Shown here: positions 1 to 8,751 of the stretch, one piece after another
Layout of the letters: the number at the start of each line of letters is the position of its first letter
Numbering within the stretch: the first letter of the stretch is position 1
Assembly (NCBI GenBank): GCA_017880825.1
Contig: JADGRN010000028.1
Coordinates: forward strand, 1 to 11,917
Direction: 5' to 3'
DNA length: 11,917 nucleotides
DNA from: Methylophilaceae bacterium
GTDB taxonomy: Bacteria > Pseudomonadota > Gammaproteobacteria > Burkholderiales > Methylophilaceae
The notes under the pieces: model-generated
Databases searched by the model: none
Told to the model about the DNA's origin: nothing
The model's input: the letters and a program-made list of their open reading frames with translations, nothing else
Program-made: the position numbers and the translations under genes

Positions 1-509
1 AGGTTGGCGTAGATCGCAGTTGGACGCGTATACCAGAAACCGATCAGCAGATAGGACACCAGCCCCACGGCTTCCCAGCCGAAGAACAACTGCATGAAGT
101 TGTTGGCCATCACCAGCATCAGCATGGAGAAAGTGAACAGCGAGATATAGCTGAAAAAGCGACTGTAGCCGGGGTCTTCACTCATATAGCCCACGGTATA
201 GATATGCACCATGAGCGAAATAAAAGTCACCACCAGCATCATCACCGCGCTGAGCTTATCAATCAGGAAGCCCACTTCAAAGCTGGTGGCGCCACTGGTC
301 AGCCAGGTATATACCGCGCCGTTGAACATGTGCCCTTGCAATACATCAGCAAACACATAAGCAGACAAACCGAATGAGGCAGCGACGCCCGCAATGGTGA
401 GCCAGTGGGCAGATGCGCGCGGCAGCATGCGGCCAAACAGGCCGACTATTACTGCCGCAATCAACGGCAGCAGGGGGATCAGCAGATAGATTTTTTGCAT
501 CCCGTTCAT
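1..509 (-). CDS. nuoL: NADH-quinone oxidoreductase subunit L, 5' part (N-terminal 169 codons)
   Basis: NuoL is the largest antiporter-like, proton-pumping subunit at the distal end of the complex I membrane arm. Only the N-terminus is visible; the gene runs off the window at coordinate 1, where a full NuoL would have several hundred more residues. The translation opens [20 protein letters not shown] and is highly hydrophobic. The family hallmark GWEAVGLVSYLLIGFW starts at about residue 144, and its glutamate (E146) matches the conserved pumping glutamate (E144 in E. coli). The ATG at 509 overlaps the nuoK stop as TGATG, with an AAAGG-like Shine-Dalgarno just upstream. A second ATG three codons in (500) is possible but less well placed. 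Identity is very secure; only the exact start is slightly open. Confidence 0.96.
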   Translation of the reverse strand, partial: MNGMQKIYLLIPLLPLIAAVIVGLFGRMLPRASAHWLTIAGVAASFGLSAYVFADVLQGHMFNGAVYTWLTSGATSFEVGFLIDKLSAVMMLVVTFISLMVHIYTVGYMSEDPGYSRFFSYISLFTFSMLMLVMANNFMQLFFGWEAVGLVSYLLIGFWYTRPTAIYAN

Positions 510-814
510 CAGCCTTTCAGACTATCCAGATCATCAACATTAATCGTCTTCAGGCTTCTGAACAGCACCACCAGAATCGCCAGGCCTATCGCCGATTCGG
601 CAGCAGCCACGGTCAGGATGAAGAACACGAACACCTGACCTGCGGTGTCATTCAGATAGTGCGAGAAGGCAATGAAATTGATGTTCACCGCCAGCAGCAT
701 CAGCTCAATCGCCATCAGCAGAATGATGACGTTCTTGCGGTTAAGGAAGATGCCGACCACGCTGATGGCAAACAATAGCGAACCCAGAATCAGATAGTGC
801 GACAAACCGACCAT
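509..814 (-). CDS. nuoK: NADH-quinone oxidoreductase subunit K
   Basis: Small membrane subunit of the complex I proton-pumping arm (homologue of mitochondrial ND4L), 101 residues, the normal family length. Three transmembrane helices are evident, at about residues 3-23, 29-50 and 60-86. The two conserved membrane glutamates are present: E37 in MAIELMLL and E73 in [10 protein letters not shown]. The ATG overlaps the nuoJ stop by one base (TGATG) and is preceded by AAGGAG eight bases upstream. Its own stop overlaps nuoL in the same way, so J-K-L are probably translationally coupled. Nothing unusual in the protein. Confidence 0.98.
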   Translation of the reverse strand: MVGLSHYLILGSLLFAISVVGIFLNRKNVIILLMAIELMLLAVNINFIAFSHYLNDTAGQVFVFFILTVAAAESAIGLAILVVLFRSLKTINVDDLDSLKG

Positions 815-1449
815 CAGCCTTGCTCCTTGTTATCAGGCGCCTGTGTCGGCTCTTTAAACGACTGCATGCTGACCATGCGCACGCGGTCAGCACGCTTGAT
901 GTTTATCTGGTCAACCGGATTGATATATTTTGAGTCCTTGCGCCGGCGTAAGGTCAGCGCAATAGCAGCAATCATGGCAACCAGCAGCACCACGGCAGCC
1001 AGTTCAAAAGGCAGCAGGTAATCGGTGTAAAGCTGGCGGCCAAGTTCAGCGGTATTGCTGTAGCCGGCAGGATGCGGCACCGGTGCGCTGACACGATCCA
1101 GGCCAAAATGCTTGGCGCCGAGCACCATAATCATCTCTGCACACATAAACCCACCAACAATGAGTGCTGGAATGATGGCTTCCCAGAAACCTTCTTTTAG
1201 TTTCTCCAGATTGATATCCAGCATCATCACCACGAACAGGAACAGCACCATCACCGCGCCGACATACACCAGCACCAGCACAATGGCGAGGAATTCAGCC
1301 TCCAGCATCAGCCAGATGCCTGCTGTGGTAAAAAAGGCCAGCACCAGGAACAAGGCGGCATGCACCGGGTTGCGCGCGGTGATCACGCGCAGGCCTGCGA
1401 ACAGCAATATCGCGGCGAGGGAGTAGAAAACGTAGTCTTGAAAGATCAT
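814..1449 (-). CDS. nuoJ: NADH-quinone oxidoreductase subunit J
   Basis: Membrane subunit J (homologue of ND6), 211 residues. The N-terminal half contains the conserved [16 protein letters not shown] segment and the helix with [20 protein letters not shown], which in characterised complexes carries the pi-bulge involved in coupling quinone reduction to proton pumping. Five transmembrane segments are visible. They are followed by a charged, probably cytoplasmic tail from about residue 167 that is somewhat longer than in E. coli and ends in a polar stretch. The start ATG lies 51 bp after the nuoI stop, the third-longest gap in the operon segment seen here, and its Shine-Dalgarno is weak. The stop overlaps nuoK by one base. 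Confidence 0.97.
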   Translation of the reverse strand: MIFQDYVFYSLAAILLFAGLRVITARNPVHAALFLVLAFFTTAGIWLMLEAEFLAIVLVLVYVGAVMVLFLFVVMMLDINLEKLKEGFWEAIIPALIVGGFMCAEMIMVLGAKHFGLDRVSAPVPHPAGYSNTAELGRQLYTDYLLPFELAAVVLLVAMIAAIALTLRRRKDSKYINPVDQINIKRADRVRMVSMQSFKEPTQAPDNKEQG

Positions 1450-1500
1450 CGGTTTTTATTCTGCTTATTCGTTATAGGCATCACTATCGGTATTTTGCTG

Positions 1501-1992
1501 CTATCTATACTTTGCATCTGCGGCACGGTCAGCTGCAATCTGCGCTTCGTATTTGTCACCCACCGCCAGCAGCATGTCCTTGGTATAGAGCAAATCACCG
1601 CGCTTTTCGCCGTGGTAATCGAAAATACGGGTTTCGACGATGGAATCGACCGGGCAGGATTCCTCGCACAGGCCGCAGAAGATGCACTTGGTCAGGTCAA
1701 TATCGTAGCGCGTGGTGCGGCGCGTGTTGTCTTCGCGCTGCTCGGACTCGATGGTAATCGCCAGCGCCGGGCATACTGCTTCGCATAGCTTGCAAGCGAT
1801 GCAGCGTTCTTCGCCATTGGGGTAGCGACGCAGCGCGTGTAAGCCGCGAAAGCGCGGCGACATTGGCGTGCGCTCTTCCGGATACTGGATGGTGATCTTG
1901 CGCGCAAACAAGTAGCGCCCGGTGAGCGCCATGCCTTTGAGCAATTCCACCAGCATCAGGCTGGAAAACGCATATTTTATCTTGTTCAACAT
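1501..1992 (-). CDS. nuoI: NADH-quinone oxidoreductase subunit I (8Fe ferredoxin-type)
   Basis: Peripheral-arm subunit that carries tetranuclear clusters N6a and N6b and passes electrons from NuoG towards cluster N2 in NuoB. The 163-residue protein shows the two expected CxxCxxCxxxCP motifs: C64, C67, C70, C74 and C103, C106, C109, C113. An N-terminal amphipathic segment ([18 protein letters not shown]) is typical for contact with the membrane arm. I chose the ATG at 1992: GGAG at 2001-2004 sits eight bases upstream, and homologues begin near this point (MxNKIKYAF). An in-frame GTG at 2013 would add seven residues encoded by the ribosome binding site itself and is unlikely. It is separated from nuoH by 146 bp, filled mostly by a palindromic repeat. 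Confidence 0.97.
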   Translation of the reverse strand: MLNKIKYAFSSLMLVELLKGMALTGRYLFARKITIQYPEERTPMSPRFRGLHALRRYPNGEERCIACKLCEAVCPALAITIESEQREDNTRRTTRYDIDLTKCIFCGLCEESCPVDSIVETRIFDYHGEKRGDLLYTKDMLLAVGDKYEAQIAADRAADAKYR

Positions 1993-2000
1993 ATAACAAG

Positions 2001-2004
2001 CTCC
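2001..2004 (-). promoter_or_regulatory. Ribosome binding site of nuoI (decides the start)
   Basis: On the minus strand GCGGAG is followed by eight bases and then the ATG at 1992. This places the nuoI start seven codons downstream of the longest possible reading frame. The site sits at the very edge of the palindromic repeat in the nuoH-nuoI gap. Confidence 0.75.
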
Positions 2005-2128
2005 GCAAAACACCCGAGCGACGGGAGTGCAAGGCGCAAATCAAAGTCAGAACCGGAGTTTACAAAGGAGTAAATGAGGATTCTGGCTTTGGTTTGTAAC
2101 GCAGCAATCGTGAGCGAAGTATTTTGCA
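2004..2128. repeat. Long imperfect palindrome (interspersed-repeat-like) between nuoH and nuoI
   Basis: The gap between nuoH and nuoI is almost filled by a long dyad centred at about 2066.5. Its core pairs 2037-2052 with 2081-2096 (CAAATCAAAGTCAGAA against TTCTGGCTTTGGTTTG) with no mismatch and two G-T wobbles; the next pair out (2054/2079) also matches around one mismatch. An inner stem, 2058-2063 with 2070-2075, closes a six-base loop. The outer ends GCAAAA (2005-2010) and TTTTGC (2122-2127) also match with a one-base shift. A side hairpin, CCCG/CGGG (2013-2016 and 2022-2025), lies in one arm. No transposase is present. The layout, with a GTTTAC/GTAAAT centre and long arms ending next to genes, resembles non-autonomous palindromic repeats scattered in proteobacterial genomes. 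I cannot name the family or count genome copies. In the mRNA it would form a strong stem between nuoH and nuoI; I see no U-run, so it is not a standard terminator. Confidence 0.8.
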
Positions 2129-2138
2129 TACATTGGCC

Positions 2139-3179
2139 TCAATGGAACAGGTAAGCCAGCGGCGTCTGCATGAGACCACCAACGACGACGATCCACACCA
2201 GCGTGATGGGGATGAACACTTTCCAGCCCAGACGCATGATCTGGTCGTAACGGTAGCGCGGAAACGTGGCGCGGAACCACAGCATGAAGAACAGCATAAA
2301 TGCCACTTTAAGCAGCAGCCACGGGAAACCATCCGGCAGGAACGGCAGCGGTGACAGCCAGCCGCCAAGGAACATCAGTGCAGCCAGCGTGCACACCAGT
2401 ATCATGTTGGCATATTCGGCGAGGAAGAACATCGCGAACGCCATGCCGGAGTATTCGACGTGGAAACCGACGATCTCCGATTCGCCTTCGGCCACGTCAA
2501 ACGGCGCACGGTTGGTTTCGGCCACGGCGCTGATGAAATAGACAATGAACAATGGGAACAGGGGCAGCCAATACCACTGCCAGAAGCCGCCGGACTGTGC
2601 CAGCACGATTTTGCCCAGATTCAGGCTGCCGGCAGACATCAGCACACCGACCAACGCGAAACCCATGGCGATTTCATACGAGACAATCTGCGCAGCGGAA
2701 CGCAGGCTGCCCAGGAATGCATATTTGGAATTGGAGGCCCAGCCGGCGATGATGACGCCATACACTCCGATCGAGGTCATGGCCAGGATATACAGCAGGC
2801 CAGCGTCAATATTTGCCAGTATCAAATTCAGATCAAACGGCACCACCGCCCAGGCAGCGAGGGCCGGAGCCATAGCCAGCACCGGGCCGAGAAAGAAAAG
2901 GAATTTATTCGACGCCGTGGGCTGAATGATTTCCTTGAACAGCAGCTTGACACCATCGGCAATCGGCTGCAACAGGCCAAAATAGCCCACGCGATTAGGC
3001 CCTATGCGCACTTGCATGTAGCCGATGACTTTACGTTCAGCCAGGGTCAGGTAAGCCAAAGCACCCATCAGCGGCAAGACAATCGCAATAATTTTTATAA
3101 TTGTCCACGAGGTCAATATAAATGCAGCCCACCAGCTTTGATGCTGTAGCCAAGTCATTATGGGCTCAAAAAATTCCAT
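2139..3179 (-). CDS. nuoH: NADH-quinone oxidoreductase subunit H
   Basis: Membrane subunit H (ND1 homologue, 346 residues), which forms the heel of complex I and much of the quinone-binding chamber with NuoB and NuoD. The hallmark [19 protein letters not shown] is at residues 47-65. The loop [18 protein letters not shown], rich in conserved acidic residues that line the quinone-to-membrane proton path, is further downstream. About eight hydrophobic helices can be seen. The ATG overlaps the nuoG stop by one base (TAATG), with AGGA slightly far upstream, so expression probably depends on coupling to nuoG. Length and motifs are normal. The stop is followed by an unusual 146-bp gap. Confidence 0.98.
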   Translation of the reverse strand: MEFFEPIMTWLQHQSWWAAFILTSWTIIKIIAIVLPLMGALAYLTLAERKVIGYMQVRIGPNRVGYFGLLQPIADGVKLLFKEIIQPTASNKFLFFLGPVLAMAPALAAWAVVPFDLNLILANIDAGLLYILAMTSIGVYGVIIAGWASNSKYAFLGSLRSAAQIVSYEIAMGFALVGVLMSAGSLNLGKIVLAQSGGFWQWYWLPLFPLFIVYFISAVAETNRAPFDVAEGESEIVGFHVEYSGMAFAMFFLAEYANMILVCTLAALMFLGGWLSPLPFLPDGFPWLLLKVAFMLFFMLWFRATFPRYRYDQIMRLGWKVFIPITLVWIVVVGGLMQTPLAYLFH

Positions 3180-5581
3180 TAGCTGACCACTTCCTGACTT
3201 ATTCGCTCTACTGTAATCTCACCCATCAGGTCACCCAGACCAACCGTGGCAACGTTTGCAGCGGCGACACGCACACAACCGAGCGGTACGTGGTTATCCA
3301 GTTTTGCTGTGAGCGTTGCGCTGCCTGCGCCCTGCCTGACAACGACCCGATCGCCATCCTGCAGGCCAAACTTGGCCAACTGTTCGCTATTCATTGCCGC
3401 CACAGGTTTGGCGCTATATTTGGCTTTTTGTAACGGCGGCGAGCGGCGCACCACGCTATCTGATTGATATTGCGGCACTTCGCCGATACGGCACAACACC
3501 CCGGATTTTATTTTGATTTTGATATCGCCCAACTCGCGCAAGTTGTTGTTGAGGCGGTCCCACACCACTTTCGAAGGCTTTTCGCCGCCGAATATTTCGG
3601 TTTTAACCTGCTCAGTATTGTCAAATTCAAAACCGCTGAATCCCAAGGTATTGCCCAGCACGCGCAATACCTTCCAGCCCGGGCGGCACTCACCCAGTGG
3701 CTTGGTCACCGCAGTGAAGCTCTGCACGCGGCCTTCCATGCTCATGAAAGTGCCGGAGGTCTCGGTGAATGGCGCAATCGGCAGCAGCACATGTGCATTT
3801 TTCAGAGCATCCGATTTGTAAGCGGTGAGCGCCACCACACACGCGGCCTGCTCCATCGCTTGACCTGCCTGTGCCGCGTTGTGGCAATCCAGCTCAGGCT
3901 CCACATTCACCAGCAGATACGCCTTGCGCGGTGATTCCAGCATGGTTCTGGCATTCAGGCCGTTGTCGTCGGGCAGCACACCAATCAGGTTGGCGCCGAC
4001 GCTGTTGGCCGCTGCCGAGAGTACGCCGAAAGTCGCACCACACAGCGAGGCTATGGCCTCAGCCAAACTGAATATCTCGGAATAACGCGGATGATGCTGA
4101 GACAGGTTGCCCAGGAACACCGCCGAACGCGGGCTGATCAAATCGTAATCCTTACCCAGACCCGCCAGGCTCTCGGCCATGGCCTGGCTGTTGTCCCATA
4201 CCTCGACGCCTTCCAGCAACTGGTTAAGCGCGGGTGGCAGGCGCAAGGAAAGCCGCTGCAAGCCGGACATGGCCTTGAGTATCTGCGACAGCACGTTGAC
4301 CATGTCATTCGGTGCGCATATCGCCTTGTTGGCCACTTTCATCAACGGATCATCATCCAGCGGATTCACCAGTGACAACTCTGCACCATTGGCCACCGCT
4401 TTGCGCAAGCGTCGGCTTAACAAGGGATGCTCATTGCGCAGGTTGCTGCCCACTACCAGTACGCGATCCAGCTCCTGCAAATCAGGGATATTGCAGCCCA
4501 TCCAGATGACGCCCATACGTCTGCCATCCAGGCGGAAATCACTGTGGCGCAGACGGTAATCCAGGTTGCCGCTGCCTAGACCCTGCGCCAGCTTCTTCGC
4601 CAGATAGGCTTCTTCCATGGTGCTATTGGGTGACACCAGTATGCCTATCTGCTCGCCACCCTGCTTTTCGGCAATTTCCTTGAGATGACTGGCGGCAAAT
4701 TCCAGCGCGGTTTTCCAGTCGGTCTCATGCCATTCGCCATGATGCTTGATCATCGGCACCGTGAGGCGATCCGAGCTGTTCAGACCTTCGTAAGAGAATC
4801 TATCCCGGTCAGACAGCCAGCATTCGTTGATGGATTCTTTCTCGCGCGGCAGCACGCGCATCACGCGATTGTCCTTGATCTGCACTTCGATGTGCGAACC
4901 CAAGCCGTCATGCGCGGCAATCGAGGGGCGGCGTGTCAGTTCCCAACTGCGGGCAGAGTAGCGGAACGGCTTGCTGGTCAGCGCGCCAACCGGACACAGA
5001 TCGATAATGTTGCCAGACAGCTCGGATTCCACGCTCTTGTCGACATAAGCCGAAATTTCGGCATGTTCACCGCGACCCAGCATGCCCAGTTCCATCATGC
5101 CGCCGACTTCCTTGAGGAAGCGCACACAGCGCGTGCACTGGATGCAGCGCGTCAAGTCGGTGGAGATCAGCGGACCGATATTCTTGTTCAGCACCACGCG
5201 CTTTTCTTCGGTGTAGCGCGAGCCGCTGGCGCCATAGGCCACAGCCAGATCCTGCAACTCACACTCGCCGCCCTCGTCGCAGATCGGGCAATCCAGCGGG
5301 TGGTTAATCAGCAAAAACTCCATCACGCTTTTCTGTGCCTGCACGGCGAACTCGGAGCGCGTAAAAATCTTCATGCCATCGACTACCGGCGTGGAACAGG
5401 CGGGCAATGGCTTTTGAAATTTATCGACCTGCACCAGGCACATACGGCAGTTGGAGGCGACCGATAATTTCTTGTGATAGCAGAAACGCGGAATGGCGAT
5501 GCCGAGCTTGTCTGCCGCATCGATAATCGTCGTGCCGTGGTCGACTTCGAGTTCTACGCCATCAATTTGTATATGCAACAT
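3179..5581 (-). CDS. nuoG: NADH-quinone oxidoreductase subunit G (Fe-S / molybdopterin-fold subunit)
   Basis: Largest peripheral subunit (800 residues), relaying electrons from NuoF to NuoI. The N-terminal ferredoxin fold carries the [2Fe-2S] N1b ligands C34, C45, C48, C62. The N5 ligands follow as H94, C98, C101, C107 in [14 protein letters not shown]. The N4 ligands are C146, C149, C152 and C196 (LCPVGAL). Residues from about 215 onward have the molybdopterin oxidoreductase-like fold that in complex I no longer binds the cofactor. The extra CxxCxxxC group that holds cluster N7 in E. coli and Thermus is absent, as in mitochondrial-type enzymes. The ATG at 5581 is 19 bp after nuoF with a purine-rich GGCGGA upstream. 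The stop overlaps nuoH. Confidence 0.97.
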   Translation of the reverse strand: MLHIQIDGVELEVDHGTTIIDAADKLGIAIPRFCYHKKLSVASNCRMCLVQVDKFQKPLPACSTPVVDGMKIFTRSEFAVQAQKSVMEFLLINHPLDCPICDEGGECELQDLAVAYGASGSRYTEEKRVVLNKNIGPLISTDLTRCIQCTRCVRFLKEVGGMMELGMLGRGEHAEISAYVDKSVESELSGNIIDLCPVGALTSKPFRYSARSWELTRRPSIAAHDGLGSHIEVQIKDNRVMRVLPREKESINECWLSDRDRFSYEGLNSSDRLTVPMIKHHGEWHETDWKTALEFAASHLKEIAEKQGGEQIGILVSPNSTMEEAYLAKKLAQGLGSGNLDYRLRHSDFRLDGRRMGVIWMGCNIPDLQELDRVLVVGSNLRNEHPLLSRRLRKAVANGAELSLVNPLDDDPLMKVANKAICAPNDMVNVLSQILKAMSGLQRLSLRLPPALNQLLEGVEVWDNSQAMAESLAGLGKDYDLISPRSAVFLGNLSQHHPRYSEIFSLAEAIASLCGATFGVLSAAANSVGANLIGVLPDDNGLNARTMLESPRKAYLLVNVEPELDCHNAAQAGQAMEQAACVVALTAYKSDALKNAHVLLPIAPFTETSGTFMSMEGRVQSFTAVTKPLGECRPGWKVLRVLGNTLGFSGFEFDNTEQVKTEIFGGEKPSKVVWDRLNNNLRELGDIKIKIKSGVLCRIGEVPQYQSDSVVRRSPPLQKAKYSAKPVAAMNSEQLAKFGLQDGDRVVVRQGAGSATLTAKLDNHVPLGCVRVAAANVATVGLGDLMGEITVERISQEVVS

Positions 5582-5600
5582 GATCTATTCCGCCAGCCGC

Positions 5601-6881
5601 TTATCCATTAACCATGGACTTGCCATGCTGGATGTAATATTCAAACTCTGGCCGGAAGTGTTTGATAAAGCTCAATACCGGCACCGCCGCAGCATCCCCC
5701 AGCGCGCAAATGGTGCGGCCGGAAATATTGTGGCTGACATCAGTCAGCAAAGCCAGATCTTCCATCTTGCCCTGCCCTTCAACAATGCGCTTGACCACGC
5801 GATACAGCCAGCCGGTGCCTTCACGGCAAGGCGTGCATTGACCGCAGGATTCTTCGAAGAAAAAGTAAGAAAGCCGCTTTAGCGCCTTCACCATGCAGGT
5901 AGTTTCATCCATCACTATCATGGAGCCCGCACCCAGGCTGGAACCGGCTTTGGCCAAGCCATCGTAGTCCATGGTCGCGCCCATGATGGCGGCTGCCGGC
6001 ATGACCGCAGTCGAAGGCCCGCCGGGAATCACTGCCTTGAGCTTGCGGCCTTTCCACACGCCACCGGCCATTTCCAGCAATTCGGGGAACGGGATGCCCA
6101 TATTCACCTCAAAATTGCCCGGCTTTTCAACATGGCCGGACACAGAAAAAATCTTGGTGCCGCCGGAATTGGCCACACCCAGCGCCTCAAACGCTTCACC
6201 GCCATGCTGCAAAATCCAGGGAATCGAGGCGAAGGACTCGGTATTGTTGACCGTAGTCGGTTTTCCAAACACGCCATAACTGGCCGGGAACGGCGGCTTG
6301 AAGCGCGGCTGGCCTTTTTTTCCTTCGATCGATTCAATCAGCGCGGTTTCTTCGCCGCAGATGTAGGCGCCATAGCCATGCGCCGCATACAGGTCGAAGC
6401 TGAAATTGGTGCCGAACAGGTTTTCGCCCAGATAACCGGCGGCGCGCGCCTCATCCAGCGCGGCTTCAAAAAATTGGTAATCTTCCCAGATCTCGCCATG
6501 AATGTAGTTGTAACCGACGCGCGTACCCATGGTGTAAGCCGCAATTGCCATGCCCTCGATGATCTGGTGCGGGTTATAGCGAATGATGTCACGGTCTTTG
6601 AAGGTGCCCGGCTCGCCTTCATCACTATTGCAAACCAGATACTTGATGCCATCGAAATAGCGCGGCATGAAGCTCCATTTGAGGCCGGTGGGGAAGCCCG
6701 CTCCGCCGCGGCCACGCAGACCGGATAGCTTGACCTGGGTGATAATGTCGGTAGCTTTGACCTTGGTAGTGACGATACGCTTGAGTTCGGCATAGCCGCC
6801 CAGCCTGATATAACTGTCCAGCGTGTGCGGATCGGGCTGACCCAGGGTGCGTAAACAGACTTCGTTGATTGACGTTGCCAT
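5601..6881 (-). CDS. nuoF: NADH-quinone oxidoreductase subunit F (NADH/FMN-binding)
   Basis: Catalytic entry subunit: it binds NADH and FMN and carries cluster N3. The 426-residue protein shows the FMN-binding glycine-rich motif [13 protein letters not shown] from residue 57 and NADH/FMN contacts in [13 protein letters not shown]. The N3 ligands are C346, C349, C352 ([12 protein letters not shown]) and C392 (RTICALGD). I chose the ATG at 6881 (MATSINEVC) because it overlaps the nuoE stop as TAATG and matches family length. The reading frame stays open for another 67 codons upstream, but that stretch only shadows nuoE in another frame and is not homologous to anything expected. With NuoE and NuoG it forms the soluble NADH dehydrogenase module. 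Confidence 0.98.
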   Translation of the reverse strand: MATSINEVCLRTLGQPDPHTLDSYIRLGGYAELKRIVTTKVKATDIITQVKLSGLRGRGGAGFPTGLKWSFMPRYFDGIKYLVCNSDEGEPGTFKDRDIIRYNPHQIIEGMAIAAYTMGTRVGYNYIHGEIWEDYQFFEAALDEARAAGYLGENLFGTNFSFDLYAAHGYGAYICGEETALIESIEGKKGQPRFKPPFPASYGVFGKPTTVNNTESFASIPWILQHGGEAFEALGVANSGGTKIFSVSGHVEKPGNFEVNMGIPFPELLEMAGGVWKGRKLKAVIPGGPSTAVMPAAAIMGATMDYDGLAKAGSSLGAGSMIVMDETTCMVKALKRLSYFFFEESCGQCTPCREGTGWLYRVVKRIVEGQGKMEDLALLTDVSHNISGRTICALGDAAAVPVLSFIKHFRPEFEYYIQHGKSMVNG

Positions 6882-7354
6882 TATTTCAGCCCATCCAGAA
6901 TCTCGTCGACTTTTTCCGGCGTCAGATACTCGTACATTTTGGTATTGTTGATGTGAAACAGCGGCGCGCCACCACAAGTCCCCATGCACTCGCCTTCTTT
7001 CAGCGTGAACTTGCCGTCCGGCGTGGTCTCGTTGAAACCAATACCGAGGCGCTTGTTGAGGTGATCCACAATCACATCGCAATCACGCAGCATGCAGGAA
7101 ATATTGGTGCAGACGGTGATCTTGTATTTACCCAGCGGCTCCAGCTGAAACATACTGTAGAAGGTAGCCACTTCCAGCGCAGCAATCGCCGGGATGCCGA
7201 GGTAATCCGCAACGTAAGCAATGATGTCCTGAGACAGCCAGCCTTTTTCTTCCTGCACGATGTGCAAGGCTGCAATGATGGCTGCCTGGCGGTGATCAGC
7301 CGGGTACTTGGTCAGTTCGCGGTCGATTCTGGCGAGAGATTCAGCGGACAACAT
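6881..7354 (-). CDS. nuoE: NADH-quinone oxidoreductase subunit E (24 kDa-type, 2Fe-2S)
   Basis: Thioredoxin-fold subunit holding the off-pathway [2Fe-2S] cluster N1a next to the FMN in NuoF. The 157-residue protein has the four ligands C82, C87, C123 and C127 in the classical CTNISC and [11 protein letters not shown] motifs. The helical N-terminal part (about residues 1-75, including [13 protein letters not shown] and [10 protein letters not shown]) is typical for the family. The gene overlaps nuoD at its start and nuoF at its end by one base each (TAATG at both). A GGGGA purine run lies upstream of the start. All features are ordinary. Confidence 0.98.
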   Translation of the reverse strand: MLSAESLARIDRELTKYPADHRQAAIIAALHIVQEEKGWLSQDIIAYVADYLGIPAIAALEVATFYSMFQLEPLGKYKITVCTNISCMLRDCDVIVDHLNKRLGIGFNETTPDGKFTLKEGECMGTCGGAPLFHINNTKMYEYLTPEKVDEILDGLK

Positions 7355-8607
7355 TATCTATCTATTTCCCCAAATACAATATCCTGCCCACCGATAATAG
7401 CCACCAGATCGGCAATCATGTGGCCGCGCGTCATCTCGTCCAAAGCCGCCAGATGCGCGAAGCCCGGCGCACGAATCTTGAGCCGATAGGGCTTGTTGGC
7501 GCCATCGGAAATCAGGTAGATGCCGAACTCTCCCTTGGGGTGCTCGACAGCGGCATAGGCCTCGCCAGCAGGTACGTGAAAGCCTTCAGTAAACAGCTTG
7601 AAGTGGTGAATCAGGGCTTCCATGTCCTGCTTCATGTGCTCACGCGAAGGCGATGCAATCTTGTTATTGTCAGTAATCACCGGGCCCGGATTCTTGCGCA
7701 GCCAATCCACGCATTGTTTGATGATGCGGTTGGACTGGCGGAATTCTTCCATGCGCACCAGGTAGCGGTCGTAGCAATCGCCATTGACGCCGACCGGGAT
7801 ATCAAAATCCAGCTTGTCATAGACTTCGTAAGGCTGCGTCTTGCGCAAATCCCATTCGAAGCCGGAACCGCGCAGCATGGGGCCGCTGAAACCCAGCGCC
7901 AATGCACGCTCCGGCGATACCACACCAATGCCTACGGTGCGCTGCTTCCAGATGCGATTATCAGTCAGTAATGTTTCGTATTCATCGACATAGGTCGGGA
8001 AGCGATTGGTGAAGTCTTCTATGAAGTCAAGTAAAGAACCCTGGCGGTTTTCATTCAAACGAATGACATCGGCCTTACTGCGCAAGGGTGATTCCTCGTA
8101 CTGCGGCATGCGGCCAGGCAGGTCGCGATAAACCCCGCCCGGGCGATAGTAAGCGGCGTGCATACGTGCCCCGGAAACCGCTTCATAGCAGTCGAACAGG
8201 TCCTCGCGCTCACGAAAAGCATAGAGGAATACCGTCATCGCGCCGACGTCCAGCGCATGCGCCCCCAGCCACAGCAGGTGATTCAGCACGCGCGTGATCT
8301 CGTCGAACATCACGCGGATATACTGCGCGCGAATCGGCACTTCGAGGCCAAGCAGCTTCTCGATCGCCATCACGTAGGCATGCTCGTTGGCCATCATAGA
8401 CACGTAATCAAGGCGATCCATGTAAGGCACTGACTGCAGATAGGTACGATTCTCTGCGAGTTTTTCGGTCGCGCGATGCAACAGGCCGATGTGCGGGTCG
8501 GCACGCTGGATGACTTCGCCGTCCAGTTCCAGCACCAGGCGCAGCACGCCGTGTGCGGCAGGATGCTGCGGGCCAAAATTCATGGTGTAGTTACGAATTT
8601 CAGCCAT
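7354..8607 (-). CDS. nuoD: NADH-quinone oxidoreductase subunit D (49 kDa-type)
   Basis: Core subunit of the quinone-reduction site, related to NiFe-hydrogenase large subunits but without metal ligands; 417 residues, normal length. The N-terminus [20 protein letters not shown] contains H19. Together with Y68 in DRLDYVSMM it corresponds to the conserved His/Tyr pair that contacts the quinone headgroup (H59/Y108 in bovine numbering, by motif alignment). The C-terminus ends [11 protein letters not shown], as expected. The start is odd: the ATG at 8607 directly follows a TAA ending a 47-codon frame that begins with a second copy of the same 11 nuoD codons. A GGAG lies 11 bases upstream of this ATG, a little far, so reinitiation after that frame is likely. 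Downstream the stop overlaps nuoE. Confidence 0.97.
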   Translation of the reverse strand: MAEIRNYTMNFGPQHPAAHGVLRLVLELDGEVIQRADPHIGLLHRATEKLAENRTYLQSVPYMDRLDYVSMMANEHAYVMAIEKLLGLEVPIRAQYIRVMFDEITRVLNHLLWLGAHALDVGAMTVFLYAFREREDLFDCYEAVSGARMHAAYYRPGGVYRDLPGRMPQYEESPLRSKADVIRLNENRQGSLLDFIEDFTNRFPTYVDEYETLLTDNRIWKQRTVGIGVVSPERALALGFSGPMLRGSGFEWDLRKTQPYEVYDKLDFDIPVGVNGDCYDRYLVRMEEFRQSNRIIKQCVDWLRKNPGPVITDNNKIASPSREHMKQDMEALIHHFKLFTEGFHVPAGEAYAAVEHPKGEFGIYLISDGANKPYRLKIRAPGFAHLAALDEMTRGHMIADLVAIIGGQDIVFGEIDR

Positions 8608-8751
8608 TTAACACACTGCTCCTGCATCAGAAATCGAATCAATGGCAATCAGAAAACCATGAATTTCAGTGCAGGCTAACTTGCACAAGCAAGTTAAGCG
8701 CGCAGCGCGGCCAGAGCTAAAGTTCATCGTATAGTTACGTATCTCAGCCAT
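8608..8751 (-). pseudogene. Duplicated nuoD 5' stub (11 codons) fused to unrelated sequence; 47-codon frame
   Basis: The ATG at 8751 overlaps the nuoC stop by eight bases (ATGGCTGA), a compact junction that looks like an original nuoC/nuoD join. It encodes [11 protein letters not shown], the first 11 residues of NuoD, then diverges into SSGRAARLTCLC and further residues with no NuoD similarity, ending at TAA (8608-8610) directly before the true nuoD ATG. The 33-bp stub (8719-8751) and the true nuoD start (8575-8607) differ at five bases, every one a synonymous third position. A fresh tandem duplication would be identical, so a recombination join between two related nuo sequences is more likely. 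The frame may be translated as a coupling leader; I do not propose a function for the peptide. Confidence 0.8.
8677..8696. repeat. Perfect 8-bp hairpin in the nuoC-nuoD insert
   Basis: TAACTTGC (8677-8684) and GCAAGTTA (8689-8696) are exact inverted repeats around a four-base loop. On the minus strand the hairpin is preceded by a GC-rich run (CGCGCTGCGCGC). There is no following T-run, so it is not an intrinsic terminator. It sits in the segment with no nuoD similarity and may be the core of a small repeat. Confidence 0.65.

Noticed and set aside
2004..2128. Intrinsic terminator between nuoH and nuoI
   Set aside because: The stem is long but imperfect, the loop is not GC-rich and no U-run follows on the minus strand. 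The downstream genes are essential parts of the same complex.
2460..3149. 229-codon open frame on the plus strand opposite nuoH
   Set aside because: Fully antisense to nuoH, rich in Gln/His/Arg as expected for the shadow of a hydrophobic membrane protein gene, with no motif.
4685..5467. 260-codon open frame on the plus strand opposite nuoG
   Set aside because: It lies wholly antisense to the well-supported nuoG, has a composition typical of reverse-strand shadows and shows no recognisable domain.
5601..7082. Extended NuoF of 493 residues starting upstream at 7082
   Set aside because: The extra 67 codons overlap nuoE in another frame and have no family similarity. The ATG at 6881 in the TAATG overlap gives the standard protein.
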